From: an uncultured Lachnospiraceae bacterium
GTDB lineage: Bacteria; Bacillota; Clostridia; Lachnospirales; Lachnospiraceae
Reading direction: 5' to 3'
Length of the DNA: 32,523 nucleotides
Assembly (NCBI GenBank): GCA_902800325.1
Contig: CADCDW010000044.1
Location: 1 to 32,523 of the forward strand
A model generated the notes under the pieces. It was not told the DNA's origin. It saw only the letters and a list, made by a program, of their open reading frames with translations, and did no database searches. Numbering within the stretch: the first letter of the stretch is position 1; each line of letters begins with the position of its first letter. Positions 25,079 to 32,523 of the stretch are shown piece after piece. Both the position numbers and the translations under genes were made by a program.

Positions 25079-27478
25079 TTAATACCAGCCTCCGACATTA
25101 CTAAGTGACCAACCATCAACCATATCAGTCAGATTACCCTGTTCATCGAGCCTAATACCAAAGCTGGTAACCATCGGATCTGACGTTAACGGATGCTCGC
25201 ACAAAAACTTTATATCTCCTTCATATGCTGTACCATACGGTATATATATTGTTGCATTTTCTATCACAATTTTGCTGTGCTCGTCAGGTATATCATCACC
25301 GTTAGTATCAGCAACTAATGCATAACACGAATCATACCCGTCACTTTCAAGCCAAGCGGCACTTCCCGTATGATATGTTACACCATCATCTCCAAGAAGG
25401 GTAATATCCGAGCGCGATTCAAGAACAGCTTCTCTTGAAACAACTGTATAATTTCTTCCCAGATGTGTAAATGTACCTGCATCTATATAACCATAAAACT
25501 TATCTGCCGGTATGCAATTAGGTATTGTCAGTTTTCCGACCATTTTATATCCTGTACCGGTATCTGTTATATCATATGTATAACCCCAGATTTCAACATC
25601 TCCGTCTGCTCCGCCACCACTATCACTAAGCATCTGACTGTCAATCATATTTACATCAAACCTACTATATAAGTTATGTCCAAATATAATTGATATTTCA
25701 TCGCCTGCCGCCATGGTATTATCATCCTGTGATTCAGTACCTTCCTCTGTCAAACCTGCGTCGGCATTGTACTGATTAAAGAGCTCATCGTTTCCGTATG
25801 AACACTCAGGCACTTTACCATACGGTCTTATACCGGGAACTTCCTCATAGTGCTCATTCCACCTGAAAAGTGCATCTTCTGCTGCCAGAATATCAAACTC
25901 AAGTTCAAATTTTTGAATTATGCCATTGAAATAAATATTGGCCTTTACTACAGGAAATGAGATATTAAAGTCGGTACATATCATACCGTTGTCTCTTTCT
26001 GCGACCTCTAAATCTGCAAGTGCTCCTGCCTTGACTCCGGCACCTATTATATCCCATATCCAAAGGACATAAAGCTTGGCATCCAAGTTTACCGAAATCA
26101 TAGCTTCTCCTTCAAATTTGGGTTGAATTGAAGGCACACCTGTAAAATCATAATCCTTAATGGATTTTATACCACTTCCCTGTTCCTGTCTTACACATAC
26201 GCTTGTCGGAAGTGTTGCAACAATTTCAAAATGTCCCTCTGCCGTAAGCTGAAGATATATTTCAAAATCAAGACTCACAAACCCCATTTCAAATGGAACA
26301 TTGATATGTGCTATCGGTATCTTAAAATCATCCTCTCCTGTTTCAAGAGTGAAATCACCGGTTATCTCTGTATCCATATCAAGTCTGTATTCGGCATATT
26401 TTTTGCTGTCATCAAATTGAAAATATGTTGTGTCCGCTGCTATCTTTATATCGGTAAATGCAATGGATAAAGATCCGGCTGCATTATCATTAAGCTGAAT
26501 CGGACTTAAGTATTTGGCAGATTCACCGTTTTCATTATTGGAAATCTCTATACCCAGGTATTTACCCTCAAATGTATCATTTTCCTCTACCGAAAGCTTA
26601 ACCTCAAAACCTTCTGATGTAGTATCATAATTAAATGCTTCACTTCCATTAGTTACAAAATGGTTATTATCATAATCTACGGTATCGAAACTCACATCTG
26701 CAGCATAATTGACCGGAGCAATCGTCTTACTTATCAGTTTCCCCTCTATCGCACCGCTTTTTACTATATCCTCATAAGAAATGCTTGTTTTGTCTGATAA
26801 ATCAAGCTCTGTAACTACATCAGATATCTCCGGCTGAGACATATGGCATGCACCGGATTCGTCAATAGAATCAACTTTTCCCGCTCTTTTACAGCCAATG
26901 CTGTCTGTATAAATGATTATATCTCCCTGATTAACTACAGAATTATCCGCAAAGCTTACAACCGAGCCATCATCATTTACCGTGGCGGTATTGGTCGCAT
27001 CAAGCTCCTTTACACCATCCTTATACTCTGCTTCGCAGTAGTCGTCCAACCACAAATCATCAGTATAAATCTCATTGTATCTGGCAAGGATTTCCTTACA
27101 CTCATCTTGATTGAAATGCTTCTTATCATCTTTTATAAGTCCGTAATCCTTTGCAAGCTTGTAATAATCCTCATCAGTATAGCTTCCTATATCATCTATA
27201 ATTCTTTCATACTTATGTGTACTGATAGTCTTCATAGCTGTTATAGCTATAAGCTTGTCGTCTGCTAAACTGTCCGCCTCATATCCGTTTGGAAGTACTA
27301 TATCATCACAGCCTGTATGCTCTGCCAACATACTAATCCACTCTGATGCTGTAACATAGTTCGAATCTGAAATCTTTTTTGATTTTTTCCCCGATAAAGA
27401 AATAACGATAGCAACTACTGCAATTATTATACTTACACATATGCTGATTAGGATTAAGCATTTTTTCTTATTCATCAT
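25079..27478 (-). CDS. large membrane-anchored extracellular protein, unassigned
   Basis: A 799-residue protein. An N-terminal membrane segment (CLILISICVSIIIAVVAIVI) lacks a clear lipobox or signal-peptidase site, so a signal anchor is likely. Residues about 40-145 look SLH-like or alpha-helical (VTASEWISMLAEHTGCDDIV, YYKLAKDYGLIKDDKKHFNQ). The rest is beta-rich and acidic with Thr/Ser/Asp content typical of surface proteins, including LVADTNGDDIPDEHSKIVIE. It ends in an aromatic GGWY. No catalytic motif was recognised. AGGAG lies 9 nt before tandem ATGs (27478 and 27475). It is a single-gene unit. The function is not known. Confidence 0.8.
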   Translation of the reverse strand: MMNKKKCLILISICVSIIIAVVAIVISLSGKKSKKISDSNYVTASEWISMLAEHTGCDDIVLPNGYEADSLADDKLIAITAMKTISTHKYERIIDDIGSYTDEDYYKLAKDYGLIKDDKKHFNQDECKEILARYNEIYTDDLWLDDYCEAEYKDGVKELDATNTATVNDDGSVVSFADNSVVNQGDIIIYTDSIGCKRAGKVDSIDESGACHMSQPEISDVVTELDLSDKTSISYEDIVKSGAIEGKLISKTIAPVNYAADVSFDTVDYDNNHFVTNGSEAFNYDTTSEGFEVKLSVEENDTFEGKYLGIEISNNENGESAKYLSPIQLNDNAAGSLSIAFTDIKIAADTTYFQFDDSKKYAEYRLDMDTEITGDFTLETGEDDFKIPIAHINVPFEMGFVSLDFEIYLQLTAEGHFEIVATLPTSVCVRQEQGSGIKSIKDYDFTGVPSIQPKFEGEAMISVNLDAKLYVLWIWDIIGAGVKAGALADLEVAERDNGMICTDFNISFPVVKANIYFNGIIQKFELEFDILAAEDALFRWNEHYEEVPGIRPYGKVPECSYGNDELFNQYNADAGLTEEGTESQDDNTMAAGDEISIIFGHNLYSRFDVNMIDSQMLSDSGGGADGDVEIWGYTYDITDTGTGYKMVGKLTIPNCIPADKFYGYIDAGTFTHLGRNYTVVSREAVLESRSDITLLGDDGVTYHTGSAAWLESDGYDSCYALVADTNGDDIPDEHSKIVIENATIYIPYGTAYEGDIKFLCEHPLTSDPMVTSFGIRLDEQGNLTDMVDGWSLSNVGGWY

Positions 27479-27544
27479 TTGAACCTTCTCCTAATACTTT
27501 CATTTTATATTTACTTTAAATATCCATATTTACAATAATTGAGA

Positions 27545-27600
27545 GCAATGAACTACCCCATAAATGGAGTTAAGGGCAATGCACTATCCCATAAATGGTG
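27545..27600. repeat. 31-bp tandem duplication at a gene end
   Basis: GCAATG-ACTA-CCCATAAATGG occurs at 27545-27569 and 27576-27600. The second copy is the end of the zinc-ribbon gene (PFMG stop, minus strand); the first copy repeats this end after the stop codon. Confidence 0.7.
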
Positions 27601-28353
27601 CACCGCAATTACCGCAGAACTTTCCCGGAACAGTTACAGGGCTTCCGCAGTTCGGGCAGAACTTAGGCATGGCCATACCAATCGGCTGAGGCTGCATAGT
27701 CTGCGGCTGCATAGTCTGTGGCTGTACCGATTGCGGCTGTGGTTGTACCTGTTGTGGTTGCATCGGCTGTGGTTGTACCTGTTGCTGCTGTGGTTGCATC
27801 ATCCGTGGTTGCATCGGTATCGGCTGTACCGGCATCACCTGTGGTTGTACCGGTTGTGGCTGCACCGCCTGTCCTGACGGTAAATTGCTCGCTGCATTCA
27901 TCTGTGCGATAACCTCTTCTCTTGATAATCCACTTGTTTCCTGAGCTTCTTTAATTTTTTCTCCAAATATCGGGCTTTCTCTTCAGGAGACAAATTGGAA
28001 AATCTTTGTGCTTCCTGAAGCTTGGCAATCACATCTTTACTTTTGTCATCAAGAGCAAAAGACATAATATTTACATTATAATATATTCCGCTTGCCCTTA
28101 AAGCCCCGGTTGTATCTTTTGATACTTTTGCCGGAAGTTCATCCATTTCCTCAAATGTTGTTTTTCCGGAATACTTTCCTAAAACATCTATAATCTGTGT
28201 CATAGCTTTATTTTTTATGTACTCATCATTTCCTGTTTCTACACCGGCATCTCCGATAAGCATACCAAAGAATCTAAGCCTGACAGGTAATGAATATGTA
28301 CCTGATAGCATAAAAGGTACAGGTTCGGTTGATCCAAATTTAATATTGTTCAT
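27584..28353 (-). pseudogene. SPFH-like / zinc-ribbon gene split by a frameshift in A6
   Basis: The first frame (28353-27898, 151 residues) starts MNNIKFGSTEPVPFMLSGTY and looks like part of the SPFH 'virion core' family at 16054. At the A6 tract (27955-27960 complement) it runs off into KKLKKLRKQVDYQEKR and stops. Moving one base, the other frame reads EAQETSGLSREEVIAQMNAA and continues through a Gln/Pro-rich linker (QPQPVQPQ type) into a C4 zinc ribbon FCPNCGSPVTVPGKFCGNCG. One extra A would restore one protein of about 257 residues. The first part has a good site (GAGGAG, 8 nt). It could be a recent mutation, a sequencing error or programmed slippage. Confidence 0.7.
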
Positions 28354-28371
28354 GTGTTAATCTCCTCGTTA

Positions 28372-28686
28372 TTATTTTATTTTATTTTCATAATCTTCCT
28401 TAAAATGGAATATGTTATCAACTATTGCCATATTACCCACTATGCGAAAGAGCATAAAATAGTCATGGTATAGATAGTTTATTCTCTTATATCCTAATGC
28501 CTTTAATTTTGCATTTTCACAATATTGTATACTTCCAGCAGCTTTTGCCAGAATATTCTTAGTTTCTTCAAAATCATTGGCTACGCTTGTTGCTGCTTGA
28601 TTATTGAAAAACTTTTCCAATATATACTTTATATGTCTATTGAAATCATTTTCCGCATCAATCGTTATTACAACTTTATATTCCAT
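28372..28686 (-). CDS. RelE/ParE-type toxin
   Basis: A 104-residue protein of the RelE/ParE fold: MEYKVVITIDAENDFNRHIK, KLKALGYKRINYLYHDYFML, NMAIVDNIFHFKEDYENK. The family either cleaves mRNA on the ribosome or targets gyrase; the sequence alone does not decide. It overlaps the antitoxin stop by 11 nt, a typical coupled arrangement, and is 18 nt from the SPFH-like gene. Confidence 0.88.
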   Translation of the reverse strand: MEYKVVITIDAENDFNRHIKYILEKFFNNQAATSVANDFEETKNILAKAAGSIQYCENAKLKALGYKRINYLYHDYFMLFRIVGNMAIVDNIFHFKEDYENKIK

Positions 28687-28966
28687 ACTTTGCCCTCACA
28701 TCAGACAAAACATCATCTGCATCCCTATATATTCCTTGTTCAGCATGTGTTCTTGAAGCCGCCAGCTTATCTAAGATTTCATTTTCAGTTAATGGTCTAT
28801 ATATGTCGTCATTTCTCCTTATTTCAAAAGGAAATCCATTTGTAGCAAGAGCCTGCGTCAAAAAAATCCTTATCGCCGTCGTAGTATCTGTTCCAAGAGA
28901 TTTAAACAGAAGGTCTGATTTGTTTTTTAGTTCATCATCTACCCTTACCTGTATTACACTTGACAT
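28676..28966 (-). CDS. RelB/DinJ-family antitoxin
   Basis: A 96-residue ribbon-helix-helix antitoxin: VIQVRVDDELKNKSDLLFKS, DTTTAIRIFLTQALATNGFP, FEIRRND. It should bind the toxin and, through its N-terminus, its own promoter. The start at 28966 has GGAGG 8 nt upstream; an upstream ATG at 28999 lacks a site. Its promoter carries three phased AATACAA repeats. Confidence 0.92.
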   Translation of the reverse strand: MSSVIQVRVDDELKNKSDLLFKSLGTDTTTAIRIFLTQALATNGFPFEIRRNDDIYRPLTENEILDKLAASRTHAEQGIYRDADDVLSDVRAKYGI

Positions 28967-28992
28967 AACAATAACCTCCTTTACTATTTTGT

Positions 28993-29027
28993 AATACAAT
29001 TATAATACAAATCCAATACAAATGCAA
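28993..29027 (-). promoter_or_regulatory. toxin-antitoxin promoter with three phased operator repeats
   Basis: A minus-strand promoter TTGCAT (29022-29027), 17 bp, TATAAT (28999-29004) is overlaid by three AATACAA copies at 28993, 29004 and 29015, exactly 11 bp apart. This is what a ribbon-helix-helix antitoxin stacked on one face of DNA would need. Confidence 0.7.
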
Positions 29028-29167
29028 TTTTTCTGAAAATATACCAGAAAAGTTGCTACTGATAGACGGTTGCCTAAGATAAATTATACGTTTAAAAAAC
29101 AATCGCATCTTTCTCAGGCTCGGCAATTATTTTTTATCTTTATAAATTCCCATTGTGACATACTTAA

Positions 29168-30826
29168 TTATAATGCGTAATCTAAATATATCTCGACAAT
29201 AACTCCATCTTTTACTTTTATTCCAAGAAAGAAAGAAGCTTCACCCATTGTAAGACCTATTTTATCCAATGTATCATAATCATTTCTTCGTTCCTGCTGA
29301 CACTTACATATATAATCATAAGTCGTAATACCTTCTATATTTCCTTCAAATTTACTATACCATTTACAATCTGCTGCAATAGGATAGCTGATTTCAAAAG
29401 ACTGCAAACTATCATTTTCAAGTTTTGGCGCATTGTCCGCAACAACATCAAGCCTACCATCTTTAAACTCAAACTTTGTCACCTGATACATTAAAGGCTC
29501 ATATGTTTCAAGACCATAATCAAGAATCGCTTGTTTAAATTGATTATAATTATATGACTTATAATTACCATTATAAGTATTTATTTCTTGTACAGCACCA
29601 CCAGCATACTCTTTACTGAATGCATTAGCAGCTTCTTCATAGGAACTGTAGTCCTTACCATTTACCTTATATGAACAATAATCTGAATCTTTAAATAATT
29701 GTCCTTCAGAATTATCATAACCACCTGGTAATCTCTCTTCCCAATCATCATCTAATGCAATTTCCAATTGATTATTTGCTACCCATGTTCCTGTCTCTTC
29801 ACTATAATCATACTCTGTAAACACAGCGTTATTCATTATCTGTTGAGGGGAAATTTCTGTACCAATATATATACAACCACTTGCCCCCTCATAAATAGGA
29901 TAGCCCCATCCTAAATCACGTAAGGTATTAAACTTATCCAGATAAAATATCTTTTTGGCGCCATCCACATCTTCCATAATAACTTCAGGAATACCATCAT
30001 TGTTTGGATCAACTATATAGTATTCCGTAGTTACATCATCATAAAACTCATAACTATTGTAATATGCTTCCTTCCAAGCCTCGTCTTCGGAAAATGTTTC
30101 TTCGTCTGAAATACCTACGAGTGCCTTATATGCATCATACATGCTAGTGTATTTTATACCATCATCCAATAAGCTAGTAAAATCTCCCAGCGATGATATA
30201 TATGCATCATATTCATCTTTGCTTACTTCCTTGCTATTTTCTATGCTACCAAGATAATACGTTTTATTTTCTGTGTAATTTCCATCCGTATCTCTAACAG
30301 GATTATAATAAGCTACAACCTCCACCTGCTCACTTGACAGTCTTCCATAATAGTCTTCTCTATACATCCCACCATATCGAAAATATCCTTGTCTCTCAAC
30401 ATAATCGAAAAATGTAGCACTTGAATAACATAGTTGCACAACCTCTCCATTATGATATGAAAGTGCTAAACAACCATTTCCCGGAACCATTACTAATTCC
30501 GGAATGTCATCATCATCGATATACACAAATTCATAACTTGTAATTTCGCCATATGAGCCATCATTAAGATACTCTTCATACGCCACATATGCCAGTTCCT
30601 CAGGGGTGTTCGGCTCTGTTCTGAAATCGTCTAATATCGTATCCTCTGCATCTTCTTTTATTAACGTTTCCTTTTTATCATCTTTATTTTTAAAAAGATC
30701 AATATCTGCACCGGACTCTGTATTATTCTTATATGATTCAGATTTATCATCTGTTTTTCCACAGCCGCTTAAAGAAGATATCATCATAACTGATAATATT
30801 ACTCCAAATAAAAACTTCTTAATCAT
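29168..30826 (-). CDS. lipoprotein with acidic EF-hand-like repeats, unassigned
   Basis: A 552-residue lipoprotein. The signal peptide ends in a lipobox, LSGC (MISSLSGCGKTDDKSESY), so Cys is lipidated on the outer membrane leaflet. Acidic segments resemble calcium-binding or VCBS-like loops: YIDDDDIPELVMVPGNG and VDPNNDGIPEVIMEDVDG, in a duplicated layout. A C-terminal domain reads EGNIEGITTYDYICKCQQER and ends with VIVEIYLDYAL. No known enzyme motif was seen. It is followed by an unassigned 130-bp AT-rich gap and the RelB promoter. Confidence 0.85.
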   Translation of the reverse strand: MIKKFLFGVILSVMMISSLSGCGKTDDKSESYKNNTESGADIDLFKNKDDKKETLIKEDAEDTILDDFRTEPNTPEELAYVAYEEYLNDGSYGEITSYEFVYIDDDDIPELVMVPGNGCLALSYHNGEVVQLCYSSATFFDYVERQGYFRYGGMYREDYYGRLSSEQVEVVAYYNPVRDTDGNYTENKTYYLGSIENSKEVSKDEYDAYISSLGDFTSLLDDGIKYTSMYDAYKALVGISDEETFSEDEAWKEAYYNSYEFYDDVTTEYYIVDPNNDGIPEVIMEDVDGAKKIFYLDKFNTLRDLGWGYPIYEGASGCIYIGTEISPQQIMNNAVFTEYDYSEETGTWVANNQLEIALDDDWEERLPGGYDNSEGQLFKDSDYCSYKVNGKDYSSYEEAANAFSKEYAGGAVQEINTYNGNYKSYNYNQFKQAILDYGLETYEPLMYQVTKFEFKDGRLDVVADNAPKLENDSLQSFEISYPIAADCKWYSKFEGNIEGITTYDYICKCQQERRNDYDTLDKIGLTMGEASFFLGIKVKDGVIVEIYLDYAL

Positions 30827-30924
30827 CTTAAAATACTCCTTCTTTACAAATCATAACTCCAATATTATAACATTTTTACCATACTCTTCAATAAAAAAAA
30901 CATCTCTAATCATATATTAAATAT

Positions 30925-30961
30925 AAAATAAAAGATGCCTACCGGTACAATGATAGACATC
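30925..30961 (-). terminator. intrinsic terminator after the PH/SHOCT gene
   Basis: GATGTCTA pairs with TAGGCATC (one G·U) and the minus transcript continues UUUUAUUUU. Confidence 0.65.
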
Positions 30962-30968
30962 CAATTAT

Positions 30969-31646
30969 TTATTGCAAAAGTCTGGTCTTTGCATTCTCAA
31001 ACTCTTCTTGTGAAATTGCTCCTGCATCTAAAAGCTGTTTATATTTCAATATTTCATCGGCACTTGATGGCAATGACTGTGAAACTGATTGAGCAAACTG
31101 CGGTTGATTAGCAACATAATTATCTTTTGCTAATCTAAGTGCATTCTGGAACTTTTGTATCTCTTGCGGATTATATGCAGATATAGGAAATGCAATTTTT
31201 CCTCCTGCATATTCAATCTCAAAAACCTTAATTCTAAAGAAGAAAAATAATATAAGGAATACTCCACCTACAATAGCTACAACAAGTGCAAACATTAAAC
31301 CATCAACATCTCCTGCACTTTCTGACAAAAGTGCAAAGATTAAAGCTGCAATCTCTGCCAATATTCCAATAATTAGAAAAGCAATTAATCTAATCTGGAA
31401 AAATCCTGTTCCTGTAATATCCTTAACATCTAAAGTTCGTTGTTCCTTTGTAGACTTATAATGTCCACCATTCTTGGTAAAGCATTTACCCTTAAAATAA
31501 ACTCGTTTATCAGTTAAGGCACAAAATCCCTTTCCTAATACACCCATAGTTAAAAAATTCTGTAAATATGTACCACCTAAAACACCTAGTGTTTCTTCTG
31601 ATTGATCTGCATATAAGCTTTTCAAATTTTTCGCCTGTCGTGGCAT
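30969..31646 (-). CDS. membrane PH-like/SHOCT protein, C-terminal part of a split gene
   Basis: A 225-residue reading frame. Residues about 25-80 look PH-like (GVLGKGFCALTDKRVYFKGK, RTLDVKDITGTGF), then two membrane segments (LIAFLIIGILAEIAALIFAL and LVVAIVGGVFLILFFFF) and a further strand-rich part. A SHOCT domain closes it (ADEILKYKQLLDAGAISQEE). The ATG at 31646 has no ribosome binding site. Upstream, the same frame continues to a zinc ribbon beginning at 31763, interrupted by a single TAG at 31656-31658. The likely original is one 265-codon gene. Zinc-ribbon plus PH/SHOCT membrane proteins are common in Firmicutes, function unknown. Confidence 0.75.
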   Translation of the reverse strand: MPRQAKNLKSLYADQSEETLGVLGGTYLQNFLTMGVLGKGFCALTDKRVYFKGKCFTKNGGHYKSTKEQRTLDVKDITGTGFFQIRLIAFLIIGILAEIAALIFALLSESAGDVDGLMFALVVAIVGGVFLILFFFFRIKVFEIEYAGGKIAFPISAYNPQEIQKFQNALRLAKDNYVANQPQFAQSVSQSLPSSADEILKYKQLLDAGAISQEEFENAKTRLLQ

Positions 31647-31655
31647 AACTTGCAG

Positions 31656-31763
31656 CTACTGTTGATAAGGCATTTGCTTATACTGTACACCTAAATTCAT
31701 ACCACAATTTGGGCATTGCATTGTTCCATTTTGTAGATTGGCTCCACAATTATTACATATCAT
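31656..31763 (-). CDS. N-terminal zinc ribbon of the split PH/SHOCT gene
   Basis: A 35-codon frame starting at 31763: MICNNCGANLQNGTMQCPNC, then GMNLGVQYKQMPYQQ and an amber stop. The C4 ribbon has CxxC...CxxC spacing. GGAGG lies about 12 nt before the ATG, the only ribosome binding site for the locus. The stop follows a Gln-rich stretch, and CAG to TAG is a one-base change. Confidence 0.6.
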   Translation of the reverse strand: MICNNCGANLQNGTMQCPNCGMNLGVQYKQMPYQQ

Positions 31764-31884
31764 CTTCTTAATTATCCTCCGTTTTTTATTTTAATTAGTA
31801 AAAATTCTATATAATTCCCATCTTTTATTAATAATTCCTAATATACCGTTATATACACTTATCCCAAATCATATAACTGCACTA

Positions 31885-31919
31885 TCACTTTTGTGACTAA
31901 CACTTCTGTGAGTTATTTT
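31885..31919 (+). promoter_or_regulatory. promoter with paired TCAC/GTGA repeats
   Basis: TCACTTTTGTGA (31885-31896) and ACACTTCTGTGA (31900-31911) are 15 bp apart. They overlap a possible promoter TTGTGA (31891-31896), 17 bp, TATTTT (31914-31919), ahead of the second XRE gene. This could be its operator. Confidence 0.4.
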
Positions 31920-31971
31920 TCTGTCAACCATTATATATGATTAATCAAGATAAGTAAAGGAGTTTTTCTAT

Positions 31972-32193
31972 ATGGAAACCTATGGAGATATACATTTTAG
32001 AATAAATGAAATATTGACCGAAAGGGGCATAAGTAAAAACAAAATATGTAAAGATCTTGATATTCCTCGAACCAATTTTAATAAATACTGTCGTGATGGT
32101 GTCACTCGTCTTGATACAGGAATGTTATGTAAATTATGCTACTACTTAAATATAGATATGGGCGAATTAATAGAATATAAACGTCCCGAATAA
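31972..32193 (+). CDS. small XRE-family regulator (YozG-like)
   Basis: A 73-residue protein that is nearly all one Cro/C1-type helix-turn-helix: FRINEILTERGISKNKICKD, LDIPRTNFNKYCRDGVTRLD, LCKLCYYLNIDMGELIEY. AAAGGAG lies 9 nt before the ATG. It has no partner gene in the same direction inside the window. Confidence 0.88.
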   Translation: METYGDIHFRINEILTERGISKNKICKDLDIPRTNFNKYCRDGVTRLDTGMLCKLCYYLNIDMGELIEYKRPE

Positions 32194-32240
32194 TCTGAAA
32201 ATATTATTATAATTATGCTCCTTTTTGTAATTAAAAAAAA

Positions 32241-32279
32241 CTGAGATAAGTAAAATTAACTCTTCTCAGGGATTTTTCC
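32241..32279 (+). terminator. intrinsic terminator of the small XRE gene
   Basis: CTGAGA (32241-32246) pairs with TCTCAG (32264-32269), followed by GATTTTT. It is a short stem. Confidence 0.55.
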
Positions 32280-32291
32280 TTTAAAAAAGTA

Positions 32292-32315
32292 TGCTGGTGA
32301 CCGGAATCGAAGCAC
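32292..32315 (-). other. tRNA-3'-end-like fragment
   Basis: On the minus strand the stretch contains TTCGATTCCGGTCACCAGCA, which looks like the T-loop to CCA end of a tRNA. No tRNA body lies beside it. Such fragments often remain at the edge of integrated elements; here it is only a suggestion. Nearby 32358-32383 carries TTGGTGCA twice on the minus strand, a pattern sometimes seen beside integrase genes. Confidence 0.3.
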
Positions 32316-32434
32316 AAAAAATGTGGAAAGGAGTTGTTTTTCAACAGTTGTTTGTCGCCTGCACCAAGATTTGCACCAAATTTCACTTGAATTTTATTTG
32401 ACATAATTTAATATTGATGTTAATTGAATATTAT

Positions 32435-32510
32435 CGCGCTTGGGAGCACCCCTTCTCACGCTTGAGAGCATGCTGTTTTTCACCTAATTTCTCATACTTG
32501 GGAGCACCCT
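32435..32510. repeat. three short repeats of CRYRCTTGRGAGCAYSC
   Basis: Copies at 32435-32452, 32457-32474 and 32493-32510 share CTTGGGAGCAC or a close variant. They fill the right edge of the window, where no gene was found. Confidence 0.6.
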
Positions 32511-32523
32511 ACAAACACAATAT

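Noticed and set aside
27539-27912. Plus-strand Leu/Trp/His- and Val/Ala-rich frames.
   Set aside because: They are shadows of the Gln/Pro-rich linker of the frameshifted gene.
27955-27960. A canonical -1 ribosomal frameshift heptamer at the A6 tract.
   Set aside because: The zero-frame codons are GAG AAA AAA TTA, so the X XXY YYZ pattern is not met and no stem-loop downstream was evident; programmed slippage is left only as a possibility.

Overview
The window looks like a chromosomal segment of an anaerobic, low-GC Firmicute, most likely a member of the Lachnospiraceae. This is inferred from the AT-rich composition, strong AGGAGG-type ribosome binding sites, TTGNNN/TATAAT promoters, an NADP-type glutamate dehydrogenase, an Lrp-family regulator, an AmmeMemoRadiSam locus and several Clostridia-typical protein families (DUF4236, SHOCT, AlkZ-related, Rpn). 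No rRNA, complete tRNA, CRISPR array or intact insertion sequence was seen. Almost all genes are on the minus strand; the exceptions are the two XRE regulators and a short block at 18.7-21.1 kb.

Layout, left to right. (1) 1-6.2 kb: a minus-strand operon read from a promoter at about 6.3 kb: OPT peptide transporter, a PqqD-family small protein, a cytosolic ParB-like/BMP fusion, a metallophosphoesterase and citrate synthase (cut by the window edge). (2) 6.3-7.25 kb: an XRE regulator facing a minus-strand unit with twin 13-bp palindromes over its promoter, a 51-codon ORF, two imperfect repeats and a strong terminator. (3) 7.26-9.53 kb: an ECF sigma factor, its anti-sigma factor and a membrane-anchored protein. 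(4) 9.69-13.11 kb: gdhA, an AAA/DUF4143 ATPase and an Lrp regulator with a 6 x 19-bp tandem repeat in front. (5) 13.1-13.9 kb: a gap holding a decayed gene, a candidate small RNA and a large hairpin repeat. (6) 13.9-18.4 kb: a membrane-associated cluster (TPM protein, zinc-ribbon membrane protein, SPFH protein with zinc ribbons, Tim44-like zinc-ribbon protein) resembling Bacillus YdjG-H-I. (7) 18.7-21.15 kb, plus strand: DUF4236 membrane protein, a C39-like protease with an internal 12-residue repeat array, and a 5'-truncated Rpn gene. (8) 21.2-24.9 kb: AlkZ-related protein, a ~220-bp hairpin repeat, and the Memo/AMMECR1 fusion plus radical SAM enzyme, preceded by a structured leader RNA. (9) 25.1-31.8 kb: surface proteins, a frameshifted SPFH-like zinc-ribbon gene, a RelB/RelE pair and a PH/SHOCT gene split by an in-frame amber codon. 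(10) 31.9-32.5 kb: a second XRE regulator and short repeats with a tRNA-3'-end-like stretch.

A recurring theme is membrane-linked proteins with C4 zinc ribbons (SPFH, Tim44-like, TPM partner, frameshifted SPFH-like, split SHOCT protein), which suggests a local envelope-stress or membrane-organising network; this is inference. The best candidates for something undescribed are the amrS leader RNA, the palindrome/small-ORF unit beside the XRE gene, the ParB-BMP fusion with a PqqD protein in a transporter operon, and the C39-like protease with its repeat insertion.
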